64,000 nt of DNA from Azotobacter chroococcum (GCF_004339665.1 NZ_SMMU01000002.1:310001-374000), one strand, 5' to 3'; shown: positions 32,761 to 44,623, counted from the first letter of the stretch. Made by a program: numbers and translations. The notes: generated by a model not told the origin, from the letters alone.

Positions 32761-32828
32761 AATCTACGCCGCTGGCCGTTCCGAACCAATGGGGAGAGCG
32801 CTCGATCTGCTGTAGGCGATGGCTTACG
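32761..32828 (-). promoter_or_regulatory. GacA upstream activating site and promoter of the Rsm sRNA
   Basis: CGTAAG-N6-CCTACA (32811-32828, minus strand) matches the GacA box TGTAAG-N6-CTTACA at 10 of 12 positions. It is centred about 65 bp before the predicted RNA start. The promoter is TTGGTT (32784-32789), a 17-bp spacer, and TAGATT (32761-32766). Confidence 0.8.
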
Positions 32829-32882
32829 GCGTGGAAGTCCCCTGTCATACTGCGCGGCCTTTTTCATCGTCAGTCGGGGGCC

Positions 32883-33560
32883 ATGAGCTGCGGAGGGCCC
32901 CGGATATGGTTTCAGCGCGAGTGGTGTTCATCGATGGCAGGCGGGAAGAAGATTCTGGAAGCGAAGGTGGTTCATGTCCCTGACGGAGATACCTTGAAGG
33001 TGAACTATGGCGACGGCATGACCGTGGTGGTGCGGTTGTGCAGCATCGATACGCCGGAAAAGGCTCAGCCCTATGGTCCGGAGGCGCGAGAGGCACTGGC
33101 GGCGCTGGTGCTCAACAAGAGCGTCAGGATCGAGCCGACGGCCCGGGATCGCTACGGCCGTATCGTCGGCAGGGTCTTTCGCGGGCGTACGTTCGTCAAC
33201 GAGGAGATGGTCCGGCATGGCCATGCCTGGGTTTACCATGACTATTCCAAAGAGCCGGAGTTTGCCCGGCTGGAAGAGCGGGCACGCAAGGCCAGGCAGG
33301 GGCTGTGGGCCTTGCCGAAGGCAAAGCGGGTGCCGCCATGGGAATGGCGCAAGCTCGGGAAAGGGAAGGCCAGGCCAGTTGAAAAGGGCTGGAAGCTATG
33401 GCCATGGCTGTTGGCGGCGCTGGTGGCGGGTGCGCTGGCAGGTGGTGCTTACTTGTGGATGACGGGGCGTCTGGATATTTCCTGGCTGGTCCCGAGCAGC
33501 CTCCTTCGGTTCTGGAGCGTTGGACAGGTCCATCTTCCAGCATCGCTATCGCTTTGCTGA
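32883..33560 (+). CDS. Thermonuclease-like (SNase domain) protein with C-terminal membrane segment
   Basis: The SNase fold spans about residues 22-145: VVHVPDGDTLKV, the catalytic-region Arg and acidic residues in VRLCSIDTPEKAQPYG, and ARDRYGRIVGRV. A basic linker is followed by one hydrophobic helix, WPWLLAALVAGALAGGAYLW, near residues 182-201, so the protein may be membrane-attached with the nuclease at the N-terminus. The exact start is uncertain: ATG at 32883 (225 residues), or ATG at 32934 that removes 17 residues. No signal peptide is seen. The substrate and role are unknown. Confidence 0.8.
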   Translation: MSCGGPRIWFQREWCSSMAGGKKILEAKVVHVPDGDTLKVNYGDGMTVVVRLCSIDTPEKAQPYGPEAREALAALVLNKSVRIEPTARDRYGRIVGRVFRGRTFVNEEMVRHGHAWVYHDYSKEPEFARLEERARKARQGLWALPKAKRVPPWEWRKLGKGKARPVEKGWKLWPWLLAALVAGALAGGAYLWMTGRLDISWLVPSSLLRFWSVGQVHLPASLSLC

Positions 33561-33643
33561 TGTCCCTGCAGCGGCTGCCGGAGAGATGTCCGCCGTGGCG
33601 GCGAGGAGGTATGGGGGAGGCGGGGAGAGGGGACGCGGGCCTT

Positions 33644-33805
33644 TCAGGCGGCCAGAAGGACAAAAGCCTCCCGGTCGTCGGACCGGAAGGCTTCGCGGCG
33701 GTAGCTGCCCTTGCCCTTCTTCGCTTGTTCCTGGCGGCAGCGGAACAGCGGCTGGGCGACCAGGGATTTGGCCTTGTTCGGCCGGGAAGGGGATTTCTTC
33801 GCCAT
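33644..33805 (-). CDS. arfA: Alternative ribosome-rescue factor ArfA
   Basis: A 53-residue basic protein, MAKKSPSRPNKAKSLVAQPL then FRCRQEQAKKGKGSYRREAF, with the ArfA core PLF-R-Q-KKGKGSYRR. ArfA recruits RF2 to ribosomes stalled on non-stop mRNA when tmRNA fails. A strong AGGAGG ribosome site lies 7 bases upstream. Inside the last 17 codons is a 13-bp hairpin (33664-33693) followed by TTTT. Known arfA genes carry such a hairpin so that most transcripts lack the stop codon and their product is tagged by tmRNA. The sequence continues past it to a proper TGA. Confidence 0.9.
   Translation of the reverse strand: MAKKSPSRPNKAKSLVAQPLFRCRQEQAKKGKGSYRREAFRSDDREAFVLLAA
33664..33693 (-). terminator. 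Intragenic terminator/RNase III-type hairpin in arfA
   Basis: AAGCCTTCCGGTC and GACCGGGAGGCTT (minus strand) pair with one G-T wobble around a 4-base loop, then TTTTG. It lies within the arfA frame before the stop codon. Confidence 0.8.
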
Positions 33806-34016
33806 GAGCGTCCTCCTGCAGGCCCGCCCCGTGCGGGCGCGCGCATCATGCGCGGCTGGTCAAAAAATGTCCAGCGGTTTGGGCGCGAGGCTCCGCTCGT
33901 CCGCCCAGGCCATTGCTTCCTGTGGTCGCATACCCGGACGGTTCGACTGGAATTCGCCCGATGGGCGGACTATATGCAGGTATGCCCACCACAACAAAAA
34001 CAAGGACGAAGTAGCA

Positions 34017-34601
34017 ATGGAGTTTTCCAACCAACAGAAGCTGATCATCACTCTGCTCACCGATATCCACGCCCGTCTCGGGATCGACAACAGCGTCGAC
34101 CCGCTCTTCGTGCAGCGGATGGTCCAGCGCGGTCATGGCTGGGCGCTGGGCTGGGCCTACCCCGGTCTGTTCGAGGACGGCATCGAGCCCCCGGAGGCCG
34201 TCACCTTCGTCGCCGAGGTGCTGACCATGTGGGAGGCCATCGAGGAGACCTATGCCGGGTTCGATCAGGCCCGGAAGGACCAACTGGCCGAGCTGGCCCC
34301 GACCTTCGGGCGCGACCCGCAGTTTCGCGGGTTCGACGGCAGCCATGAGGCCGATCTGCGGGGGATTGTCCATATCCTCGTGGATGACCTGGGCCGCTGG
34401 CCGGCCTTCAGGGGGCGCGATACCGACTCGCACAGGATCCTGGCCGACGGCTATCGGCGGATGCTGGAGGTGTACGCGCGCATCGCGGACTCCGGCCCCG
34501 AGTCCAGGCTGTCGGTAGAGGCGCTGGCGGAAATACTGAACGCAAAAATCATCCCGAAAAGTGGCATGGAACTGGACGCCAACGTGCTGCGCTGGGCCTG
34601 A
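34017..34601 (+). CDS. YfbU family protein (UPF0304)
   Basis: A 194-residue cytoplasmic helical protein of unknown function. The N-terminal block MEFSNQQKLIITLLTDIH, the WALGWAYPGLF segment and the DGYRRMLEVY region fit the YfbU family. The start was chosen for the AAGGAC ribosome site and the family-typical N-terminus; earlier in-frame codons belong to arfA-antisense sequence. A terminator follows at once. Confidence 0.85.
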   Translation: MEFSNQQKLIITLLTDIHARLGIDNSVDPLFVQRMVQRGHGWALGWAYPGLFEDGIEPPEAVTFVAEVLTMWEAIEETYAGFDQARKDQLAELAPTFGRDPQFRGFDGSHEADLRGIVHILVDDLGRWPAFRGRDTDSHRILADGYRRMLEVYARIADSGPESRLSVEALAEILNAKIIPKSGMELDANVLRWA

Positions 34602-34633
34602 CCCTTCCGCCCTGTGACGCTGCCTTCAGGACA

Positions 34634-34659
34634 AGGCCCCGAGTTCCACGGGGCTTTTT
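34634..34659 (+). terminator. Intrinsic terminator after the YfbU-like gene
   Basis: GCCCCG and CGGGGC form a 6-bp core stem, extended by A-T pairs, with a 7-base loop followed by TTTTT. Confidence 0.88.
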
Positions 34660-34726
34660 CGTTTCCGGCGTCTCCATTCCCTGACTCCCCCGGCGTGCCT
34701 CGGAAAGAGCCCGGGGCCGTCGCACC

Positions 34727-35767
34727 TCAGGTTTCCGGCGGCAGCTGCAGGCGCTGGCCGGCGATGGCCAGCGCCAGCCGGGCGAGGCCGTTCCACGGCT
34801 CGCCTTCGGCCTGGCCCTTGATCTGCGCGTCGATCAGTTGGGCGTCGAGCAGCAGCTGGTTCCAGCGCGCCGCCGGGTGGCGCTGCAGGGCCTTGGTCAG
34901 CAGCGGGCGGCGCTTTTCCCAGACCGGCGGGCGCAGCTGCGCGAAGGCCTTCTCCAGCGGCACGCCCTGGGCGTACTGCTGGGCGAGCGTGGCCAGCTGG
35001 CGCAGTTCGCGGGCCAGCGCCCAGAGGATCACCGGGGTTTCCACGCCTTCGCCGCGCAGCCCGTCGAGCATGCGCAGGGCGTGGGCGGCCTGGCCGGCGA
35101 GGGCGGCGTCGAGCAGGCCGAAGACGTCGAAGCGGGCGCTGTCGGCCACCGCGGCCTGCACGGTGTCGGCGCCGACCTGGTTGTTCTCGGCGAGCAGCTT
35201 GAGCTTCTCGATCTCCTGGGCGGCGGCCAGCAGGTTGCCTTCGACGCGGGCGGCGATCAGCTCCAGCGCTTCCTGGCTGGCGGCCAGCCCGGCCTGGGAC
35301 AGGCGCTGGCGGATCCATTGCGGCAGCTGCTGGGCGTCGACCGGCCAGACCTGCACGAACTGCACCTGCGGGCTGTCGAGCAGCGCCTTGGCCCACTTGC
35401 TCTTCTGGGTGGCGGCGTCGAGCCTGGGCAGGCTGATCAGCAGCAGGTTGTCCTCGGCGGGACGGGTCAGGTATTCGAGGACCGCCGCGGCGCCCTTGTC
35501 GCCGGGCTTGCCGTTGGGAATGCGCAGCTCCAGCAGGCGTTTCTCGGCGAACAGCGACAGGCTGGCGCCGGCCGCGTAGAGCTGGTTCCAGTCGAAGTTG
35601 GCGTCGGCGTTGAACACCTGCCGCTCGCTGAAGCCCTGGGCGCGGGCGGCGCCGCAGATGGCGTCGCAGGCCTCCTGGCAGAGCAGCGGCTCGTCGCCGC
35701 TGACCACGTAGACCGGCGCCAGGGTGTCCTTGAGCTGCTTGGGCAGTTGCGCGGAAGAGAGCTTCAT
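34727..35767 (-). CDS. holA: DNA polymerase III delta subunit
   Basis: Clamp-loader subunit that opens the beta clamp. From the ATG at MKLSSAQLPKQL it has 346 residues, normal for HolA; a longer frame reaching 35914 overlaps lptE and is rejected. Diagnostic segments are VYVVSGDEPLLCQEACD at the N-terminus, the VEGNLLAAAQEIEKL block (about residues 168-182) and the C-terminal helical collar. It follows lptE by 37 bp, in the order leuS-lptE-holA common to gammaproteobacteria. Confidence 0.95.
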   Translation of the reverse strand: MKLSSAQLPKQLKDTLAPVYVVSGDEPLLCQEACDAICGAARAQGFSERQVFNADANFDWNQLYAAGASLSLFAEKRLLELRIPNGKPGDKGAAAVLEYLTRPAEDNLLLISLPRLDAATQKSKWAKALLDSPQVQFVQVWPVDAQQLPQWIRQRLSQAGLAASQEALELIAARVEGNLLAAAQEIEKLKLLAENNQVGADTVQAAVADSARFDVFGLLDAALAGQAAHALRMLDGLRGEGVETPVILWALARELRQLATLAQQYAQGVPLEKAFAQLRPPVWEKRRPLLTKALQRHPAARWNQLLLDAQLIDAQIKGQAEGEPWNGLARLALAIAGQRLQLPPET

Positions 35768-35804
35768 GGCGGGAAGGGCGGGGCCGCAGCCCCGCCCGGC
35801 GGCG

Positions 35805-36431
35805 TCAGGGCATGAGGGCGGGCGGCAGTTCGAGCGGCGACTGCTGCGGCTCGCCTTGCTGCTCTTCCTGGGCGCGGCGCGCCGCCTCCGCGGCCTGCGC
35901 CTCGGCCTGGGCACGCTCCTTGGCCCGCTGCTCCATCAGGGCGATGCGCTCCGGGGTGAGCTGCTGCAGACGCAGCATCAGCTGCTGGACCATCTCGCGG
36001 CGCATCTCCTCGCGCAGCTGCTGGGCTTCCTGGGTCGAGGCGGTGATGTTGTTCTGGTCGTGGACGTAGACCTTCTGCACCTCCAGCTCGTTGCTGCCGA
36101 GCAGCTGCTTGCGGGCGTCGAGCAGTTCGTATTCGAGGGTGGTGGTCAGCTCGTATTCGACGCTGCGCGCCGAGCTGGTGTAGCTGGCGGTGCGCTGCTT
36201 CTCGGATTCACGGGCCAGCACCAGCTCGTAGGGCGCGCCGGGATACACCTTGACGCCGCTGGCTTCGAGCTGGCGGCGCAGCAGCCGCTGAGTCTCGCCG
36301 TAGGCGTTGCGGGCGCTCAGGTTGAGCTCGCTGAGGGCGAGGCGCCCGGTCTCGCCGGTGCCGCGCAGCTGGAAGCCGCAGGCGCCGAGCAGGCCGGTCA
36401 GGGCGATGAGCGCGAGGCTCCGTTTGATCAT
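35805..36431 (-). CDS. lptE: LPS-assembly lipoprotein LptE
   Basis: Outer-membrane lipoprotein that plugs the LptD translocon. The signal has lipobox LLGACGF, and the LptE fold has LRGTGETGRLALSELNLSAR and a strand-rich centre (SARSVEYELTTTLEYELLD). The C-terminus is a long Gln/Ala/Glu-rich tail (ERAQAEAQAAEAARRAQEEQ), as in Pseudomonas LptE. Length is 208 residues. It lies 49 bp after leuS. Confidence 0.93.
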   Translation of the reverse strand: MIKRSLALIALTGLLGACGFQLRGTGETGRLALSELNLSARNAYGETQRLLRRQLEASGVKVYPGAPYELVLARESEKQRTASYTSSARSVEYELTTTLEYELLDARKQLLGSNELEVQKVYVHDQNNITASTQEAQQLREEMRREMVQQLMLRLQQLTPERIALMEQRAKERAQAEAQAAEAARRAQEEQQGEPQQSPLELPPALMP

Positions 36432-36480
36432 CTGCTTTCCCCTTGGAGTGACCGGCGGCGTCTTGTCGCCGGGACGCGCA

Positions 36481-39243
<2,763 letters not shown>

Positions 39244-39289
39244 CTAAGCTCAGGGAAAAGAGATCGTTTCTCCCGGTGTGAGGTGTGGG

Positions 39290-39709
39290 ATGGACGAGAT
39301 GGGCGCGCGTGGCGGACTGTACCGGCGGCTGATCGAGCGGGTCGCCTGCGCCCTCGCCGGAGCCGAGGGCGCACGCTGTCGCGGCGGGCCGGAGCCGGTC
39401 GTGCTGGAGCTGCACGATCTGTCGCCCGCCGAGCGGGCGCTGATCCGCGCCTGGCTGCGCCGGGACCTGCAGTGGCTGCGCGGCTGGCAGGCGGCGGCCG
39501 AGGAGCTGGCGCTGATCGAGCGTCAGGAGCGTGCCCATCTCTTCGTGCCGCGGGAGCGTCCTGCCGCGCCACCGCGGCTTCGCCATGCCCACTTGCTCTG
39601 CGCCCTGTGCGGCCGGGCCGTGCGCTGGCGGCGCGCCGGCTGCGTCGCGGCTTGTCCGGTCTGCGCTTCGCGACTGTTCCGGGTCGCTCTGCGGCGCCGC
39701 TCGGGTTAG
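39290..39709 (+). CDS. Zinc-ribbon protein (YbeL-like)
   Basis: A 139-residue protein with an alpha-helical N-terminal half (LYRRLIERVACALAG; LIRAWLRRDLQWLRGWQ) and a C-terminal four-Cys zinc ribbon, CALCGRAV and CPVCASR. This layout and the position next to leuS match the YbeL family (DUF1451), of unknown function. The ATG at 39290 has GAGG 6 bases upstream; a GTG at 39278 is in frame but less likely. The gene is GC-extreme, so the sequence is Arg/Ala-rich. Confidence 0.78.
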   Translation: MDEMGARGGLYRRLIERVACALAGAEGARCRGGPEPVVLELHDLSPAERALIRAWLRRDLQWLRGWQAAAEELALIERQERAHLFVPRERPAAPPRLRHAHLLCALCGRAVRWRRAGCVAACPVCASRLFRVALRRRSG

Positions 39710-39735
39710 GCTCTGCGCCTCGCCCGGAGGTGCCC

Positions 39736-40497
39736 ATGCCGCTTCGCTATCTGCTCAAGCAACTGCTGCTGCCGCCGTCCGGCCTGCTCCTTCTGCTGGG
39801 GCTCGGCTGGTGGCTGCGCCGCCGTGCGCCGCGGGCGGCCGGGCTGTGCTTTGTGCTCGGTGCGGGCGGGTTGTGGCTGCTCAGCCTGCCGGTGACGGTG
39901 GAGTGGGCGGCGCGAGCCATCGAGCGCGAGCCGGCGCTGGTCGAGGCGCAGTGGCCGCAGCTGGCGCAGCGCGCCGAGGCCATCGTGGTGCTGGGCGGCG
40001 GCCGCGAGCGCGGCGATCCGGCCTGGGGCGGCGATCAGCCGAGCCCGCTGGCGCTCGAGCGGCTGCGCTACGCCGCCCGCCTGGCGCGGGCCTCGGGCCT
40101 GCCGCTGCTGGCCAGCGGCGGACTGCATTTCGGTGCGCCGCCCAGCGAGGCGGCGCTGTCCGGCGAGGTACTGGAGCGCGACCATGGCCTGACGCTGCGC
40201 TGGCGCGAGGAGCGCAGCCGCACCACCTGGGAGAACGCCCGCTACAGCGCCGAGCTGCTGCAGGCGGAGGGCATCCGCCGGGTGGTGCTGGTGACCCAGG
40301 CCTGGCACATGCCGCGGGCGCGCTGGTGCTTCGAGCGGGCCGGCTTCACGGTGCTGCCGGCCCCGGCGGGCTTTCTCGGCGTGCCCAACGGCCGCCCGCT
40401 GGGCGGCTGGCTGCCCGAGGGGCGGGCGCTGTGGCAGAGCGGCCTGCTGCTCAACGAGGCGCTCGGGCAACTGGCCTATCCGCTTCTCTACCGCTGA
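39736..40497 (+). CDS. YdcF/ElyC-type DUF218 membrane protein
   Basis: A 253-residue protein with two N-terminal membrane helices (SGLLLLLGLGWWL; AGLCFVLGAGGLWLLSLPV) and a DUF218 domain: AIVVLGGGRERGD, SGGLHFGAPPSEA, the RSRTTWENARYSAELL loop and VTQAWHMPRARWCF. ElyC, a relative, affects envelope and lipid-carrier metabolism; the role here is unknown. It overlaps the 3' end of lnt by 10 bp in a convergent arrangement. Confidence 0.88.
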   Translation: MPLRYLLKQLLLPPSGLLLLLGLGWWLRRRAPRAAGLCFVLGAGGLWLLSLPVTVEWAARAIEREPALVEAQWPQLAQRAEAIVVLGGGRERGDPAWGGDQPSPLALERLRYAARLARASGLPLLASGGLHFGAPPSEAALSGEVLERDHGLTLRWREERSRTTWENARYSAELLQAEGIRRVVLVTQAWHMPRARWCFERAGFTVLPAPAGFLGVPNGRPLGGWLPEGRALWQSGLLLNEALGQLAYPLLYR

Positions 40498-42041
40498 GCC
40501 TCGATGGTCGCGCCGGCCGCCGAGGCCCGTTCGGCGCGCCGGCGCAGCAGCGCCCAGCCGAGCAGCAGGACGGCGAGGGTCGCCAGCGGCCAGGCGCGCC
40601 ACTGCAGGTAGGGGGTGAGGCCCTGCATCGGCGTCACCTCGCCGTAGAGCACGGCGCGCTGGAACTGCGGCAGGCGCTCGGTGATCCGCCCGAAGGGGTC
40701 GATCAGCGCGGTGACGCCGTTGTTGGTGGTGCGGATCATCCAGCGGCCGGCCTCCAGGGCGCGCATCTGCGCCATCTGCAGGTGCTGCAGGGGGCCGATG
40801 GAGGTGCCGAACCAGGCGTCGTTGCTGATGGTGAGCAGCAGGTCGCTGCGCGCGGCCAGGCCGGCGGCGAATTCCGGGTAGACCACCTCGTAGCAGATGT
40901 AGGGGGCGATCCGCCAGCCGCGGGCCTCGAGCAGCGGCTGGTCGGCCGGGCCGCGGGCGAAGTCGGACATCGGCAGGTCGAAGAAGGCGATCAGCCCGCG
41001 CAGCAGCTCCTGCAGCGGCACGTATTCGCCGAAGGGCACCAGCTTCTGCTTCAGGTAGGTGCCCGCGCCTTCGCCGGCCACGGTGATGCCGTTGTAGTAG
41101 CGCGGCTCGCCCTGCGCATTGCGCTGGCGGATCGGCACCCCGGTGAGCAGTGCGATGTTGCGCGGGCGGGCGTAGCGCTCGAGGCCGGCGAGGTAGTCCT
41201 CGGCATACTCGCGGAGAATCGGCACGGCGGTTTCCGGCCAGACCACCAGGTCGACCGCCGCGGCCCGCTGCAGGGTGAGGTCGCGGTAGAGCATCAGCTG
41301 GGCGCTGAGCTGCTCCGGGTCCCACTTGAGGTTCTGCGGCACGTTGCCCTGCACCGCGGCGATCTTCAGCGGCGCGCCGGCAGACGCGGTCCAGGCATGG
41401 CCCTTGAGCGCCTGGCCGAGTCCCCAGGGGGCGAGCAGCAGACCGAGGGCGCCGGCCAAAGCCTGCGGCCGGCGGATCAGGCGTGGCAGGTTGACCGAGA
41501 GCGCCGCGGACAGCGCGAGGACGAAGGACAGCAGCCAGACCCCGCCCAGCGGCGCCAGGCCGGCGAGCGGCCCCTCGAGCTGGCTGTAGCCGGCGTAGAG
41601 CCAGGGAAAACCGGTGAGGAACCAGCCGCGAAAGCCTTCCAGCGCCAGCCACAGGGCGGCAAAACCCAAAGCGTCGGCCAGCGGCGCCTCGGCCCGGCGC
41701 AGCCAGCGGCCCCACAGCCAGGCGGGCAGGGCGAAGAAGAACGCCAGGGCGAGCATCAGGGCGAAGGTGAGCAGGCCGGCCAGCGGCAGCGAGGCGGCGC
41801 CGTAGTCGTGGATGCTGATGTAGATCCAGCTGGTGCCGGCGGCGTAGAGGCCGAAGCCGTAGCACCAGCCGCGCCACAGCGCCGCCCGCGGCGCCAGCTC
41901 GCGCAGGCCGAGGTAGAACAGGGCGATCGACAGCAGGGCCAGCGGCCAGATATCGAAGGGGGCCTGGGCCAGGGGCGTCAGGGCGCCGGCGGCCAGCGCC
42001 AGCAGGTTGCCCGGCCAGCCGGGGCGGGTGATCCAGCGCAT
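40488..42041 (-). CDS. lnt: Apolipoprotein N-acyltransferase
   Basis: Adds the third acyl chain to lipoproteins in the inner membrane. The N-terminal half has about six hydrophobic segments. The C-terminal nitrilase domain holds the catalytic Glu (VVWPETAVP), Lys (KQKLVPFGEYVPL) and Cys (YICYEVVYPE). Length is 517 residues, normal. It lies 123 bp downstream of corC with the same orientation; the gap shows no clear terminator. Confidence 0.95.
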   Translation of the reverse strand: MRWITRPGWPGNLLALAAGALTPLAQAPFDIWPLALLSIALFYLGLRELAPRAALWRGWCYGFGLYAAGTSWIYISIHDYGAASLPLAGLLTFALMLALAFFFALPAWLWGRWLRRAEAPLADALGFAALWLALEGFRGWFLTGFPWLYAGYSQLEGPLAGLAPLGGVWLLSFVLALSAALSVNLPRLIRRPQALAGALGLLLAPWGLGQALKGHAWTASAGAPLKIAAVQGNVPQNLKWDPEQLSAQLMLYRDLTLQRAAAVDLVVWPETAVPILREYAEDYLAGLERYARPRNIALLTGVPIRQRNAQGEPRYYNGITVAGEGAGTYLKQKLVPFGEYVPLQELLRGLIAFFDLPMSDFARGPADQPLLEARGWRIAPYICYEVVYPEFAAGLAARSDLLLTISNDAWFGTSIGPLQHLQMAQMRALEAGRWMIRTTNNGVTALIDPFGRITERLPQFQRAVLYGEVTPMQGLTPYLQWRAWPLATLAVLLLGWALLRRRAERASAAGATIEAQR

Positions 42042-42164
42042 CGGAGAGAGGTCCTTGCTCGGAAAAAAGGCGGCGCAAGCTTAATGGAGCGGCCCGCGGC
42101 ATGCCATGACAGTCCGTTGAATGGCCGGGGCACCACATTGCGCGCAGTGCCCCGGCGGGGACGC

Positions 42165-43007
42165 TCAGTGGCGCGGAGGGGTGAGGCGCAGCAGATGGAT
42201 GCGCCGGCTGTCGGCGTTCAGCACGCGGAAGCGGAAGTCGCCGACCTCGACGGTCTCGTTGCGCTTGGGCAGGTGGCCGAAGGCGTGGGCCACCAGGCCG
42301 CCGAGGGTGTCGAACTCGCTCTCGGGCAGCTGGCTGCCGAAATGCTTGTTGAAGTCCTCGATCGGCATCAGCGCCTTGATCACGAAGTCACCGCTGGGCA
42401 GCTCCTTGATGTAGCTGTCCTCCTCGACGTCGTGCTCGTCCTCGATGTCGCCGACGATCTGCTCGAGCACGTCCTCGATGGTCACCAGGCCGGCGACGCC
42501 GCCGTATTCGTCGATGACGATGGCCATGTGGTTGTGGGTGCTGCGGAACTCCCGCAGCAGCACGTTGAGGCGCTTGGATTCGGGGACGAAGGTCGCCGGG
42601 CGCAGCAACTGCCTGAGTTCGCAGGCGCAGGCCTCGCCGGTATTGCGCAGCAGCAGCGGCAGCAGGTCCTTGGCCAGGAGGATGCCGACGATGTCGTCGA
42701 GGCTCTCGCCGATCACCGGATAGCGCGAGTGGGCGGCGTCGATGATGGTCGGCAGGCACTCCTGCGGCGTCTGGCCGGCCTTGACGGTGATCATCTGCGA
42801 ACGCGGAACCATGATGTCGCGGACCTGCAGGTCCACGACCTGGATGGCGCCCTCCACGATGGTCAGCGCCTCGCTGTCGAGCAGCTCGTTCTCGTGCGCC
42901 TCGTGGAGGATATCCAGCAGTTCCTGGCGGTTGCGGGGTTCATGGGCAAAGGCCTGGGTGAGTTTGCTCAGCCAGGATTGCCCGTTGCTCGATCGATCGT
43001 CGCTCAT
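42165..43007 (-). CDS. corC: CorC/HlyC-type CBS-domain protein
   Basis: A 280-residue cytoplasmic protein linked to Mg/Co resistance. Two CBS domains (about residues 70-190: [38 protein letters not shown]) are followed by the CorC_HlyC domain, which ends in [18 protein letters not shown]. It overlaps ybeY by the ATGA arrangement and belongs to the phoH-ybeY-corC-lnt group. Confidence 0.94.
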   Translation of the reverse strand: MSDDRSSNGQSWLSKLTQAFAHEPRNRQELLDILHEAHENELLDSEALTIVEGAIQVVDLQVRDIMVPRSQMITVKAGQTPQECLPTIIDAAHSRYPVIGESLDDIVGILLAKDLLPLLLRNTGEACACELRQLLRPATFVPESKRLNVLLREFRSTHNHMAIVIDEYGGVAGLVTIEDVLEQIVGDIEDEHDVEEDSYIKELPSGDFVIKALMPIEDFNKHFGSQLPESEFDTLGGLVAHAFGHLPKRNETVEVGDFRFRVLNADSRRIHLLRLTPPRH

Positions 43008-43495
43008 CTTCCTTCGCTCGTGGTGACCAGGGATTCGGGCTGGTCGTCGCCGTCATAGGGGTCGGGGTAGCCCAGTTCAGCTAGCAAGTCCCGTTCCAGG
43101 GATTCCATTTCCTCGGCTTCCTCGTCCTCGAGGTGGTCGTAGCCGAGCAGGTGCAGGCAGCCGTGGATCACCAGGTGGGCCCAATGGGCGTCCGGCAGCT
43201 TGCCCTGTTCGGCCGCCTCGCGCTCGACCACCGGCACGCAGATCACCAGGTCGCCGAGCAGCGGGATGTCCAGCAGCCCGTCGGGGATGTCGGCGGGGAA
43301 GGACAGCACGTTGGTCGGGTAGTCCTTGTGCCGCCAGGTACGGTTCAGCTCGCGGCCTTCCGCCTCGTCGACCAGGCGGATGGTCAGTTCGGAGTCGGCG
43401 CTGCGCTGGCGCAGGGCCAGTTCGCACCAGCGGCGGAAGTCGCTCTCGGCGGGCAGCGGCCGGCCGCTGGCCGCCTGCAGGTCCAGTTCAAGCAT
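43004..43495 (-). CDS. ybeY: Endoribonuclease YbeY
   Basis: Zn-dependent endonuclease for 16S rRNA 3'-end maturation and ribosome quality control. The metal site is [15 protein letters not shown] (three His), and [20 protein letters not shown] is the conserved substrate-side block. Length is 163 residues. It overlaps phoH by 8 bp and corC by 4 bp. Confidence 0.96.
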   Translation of the reverse strand: MLELDLQAASGRPLPAESDFRRWCELALRQRSADSELTIRLVDEAEGRELNRTWRHKDYPTNVLSFPADIPDGLLDIPLLGDLVICVPVVEREAAEQGKLPDAHWAHLVIHGCLHLLGYDHLEDEEAEEMESLERDLLAELGYPDPYDGDDQPESLVTTSEGR

Positions 43496-44501
43496 CGCGG
43501 CGTCCTTCCTGGCGCGGCTCGCCCTGGGGGCGGGCCGGATGGAGTTCCTCGAAGCGCTCGTAGGCTTCGACGATGCGCTGCACCAGCGGGTGGCGCACCA
43601 CGTCCTTGGGCTGGAAGTGGGTGAAGCTGATCCCCGGCACGTCGCGGAGCACCTCGATCACATGGGCCAGCCCCGATTTGGTGCCGCGCGGCAGGTCGAC
43701 CTGGGTCACGTCGCCGGTGATCACCGCGGTGGAGCCGAAGCCGATGCGGGTGAGGAACATCTTCATCTGTTCCAGGGTGGTGTTCTGGCTCTCGTCGAGG
43801 ATGATGAAGCTGTTGTTCAGGGTCCGGCCGCGCATGTAGGCCAGCGGGGCGATCTCGATCACCTGCTTCTCGATCAGCTTGGCCACCTGTTCGAAGCCGA
43901 GCATCTCGTAGAGCGCGTCGTACAGCGGGCGCAGGTAGGGGTCGATCTTCTGCGCCAGGTCGCCGGGCAAAAAGCCCAGTTTCTCGCCGGCCTCCACCGC
44001 CGGGCGCACCAGCAGGATGCGCCGCACCTGCTCGCGCTCCAGGGCGTCCACCGCGCAGGCCACGGCCAGGTAGGTCTTGCCGGTGCCGGCCGGGCCGATG
44101 CCGAAGTTGATGTCGTTGTCGAGGATCGCCTTGACGTAGCGCTGCTGGTTGGCGCCGCGCGGGCGGATCAGCCCCTTGCGGGTGCGCAGGGCGACGCCGG
44201 CCTCGGCCCTGGGATCGGCCAGCGCCTCCATGCCCGATTCCTGGAGGTACAGGTGGACCAGCTCCAGCGACAGGTCGGCGCTGTGGGTTTCGCGGTAGAG
44301 GCGGCGCAGCAGGTGTTCGGCGGCCTGGGTGTGTTTCGGATCGCCGAGCAGTTCGAACTGGTTGCCGCGGTTGCGGATCTCGATGGCCAGACGCTGTTCG
44401 ATCAGGCGCAGATGTTCGTCGAACTGTCCGCAGAGATTGGCGAAGCGGCGGGCTTCGAAGGGGTCGAGGGTGAAGCGACGGGATTCTGTGGGTGCGTTCA
44501 A
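43488..44501 (-). CDS. phoH: PhoH-like ATPase
   Basis: A 337-residue protein with Walker [12 protein letters not shown] (about residues 118-128), Walker B in FIILDESQN, and the [15 protein letters not shown] region characteristic of the ybeY-linked PhoH (YbeZ). It is probably an RNA helicase or ATPase working with YbeY on ribosome metabolism. It is the first gene of the overlapping phoH-ybeY-corC set. Confidence 0.94.
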   Translation of the reverse strand: MNAPTESRRFTLDPFEARRFANLCGQFDEHLRLIEQRLAIEIRNRGNQFELLGDPKHTQAAEHLLRRLYRETHSADLSLELVHLYLQESGMEALADPRAEAGVALRTRKGLIRPRGANQQRYVKAILDNDINFGIGPAGTGKTYLAVACAVDALEREQVRRILLVRPAVEAGEKLGFLPGDLAQKIDPYLRPLYDALYEMLGFEQVAKLIEKQVIEIAPLAYMRGRTLNNSFIILDESQNTTLEQMKMFLTRIGFGSTAVITGDVTQVDLPRGTKSGLAHVIEVLRDVPGISFTHFQPKDVVRHPLVQRIVEAYERFEELHPARPQGEPRQEGRRDA

Positions 44502-44596
44502 GGGCTTTCGGGGACAACCGTCCTGCGGCAGGGTGATGAAGGAAGGATAGCGCCGTCGGCGGCAGGGGGGAAGCCGATGACAGCCGACGGACGGCG

Positions 44597-44623
44597 GACC
44601 CGACGGGCGCCGCCCGCCGGGTC
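44597..44623 (-). terminator. GC-rich hairpin downstream of miaB
   Basis: GACCCGGCGGGC and GCCCGTCGGGTC (minus strand) pair with one mismatch around GGC. No T-run is present, so it is only a candidate terminator between miaB and phoH. Confidence 0.45.
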
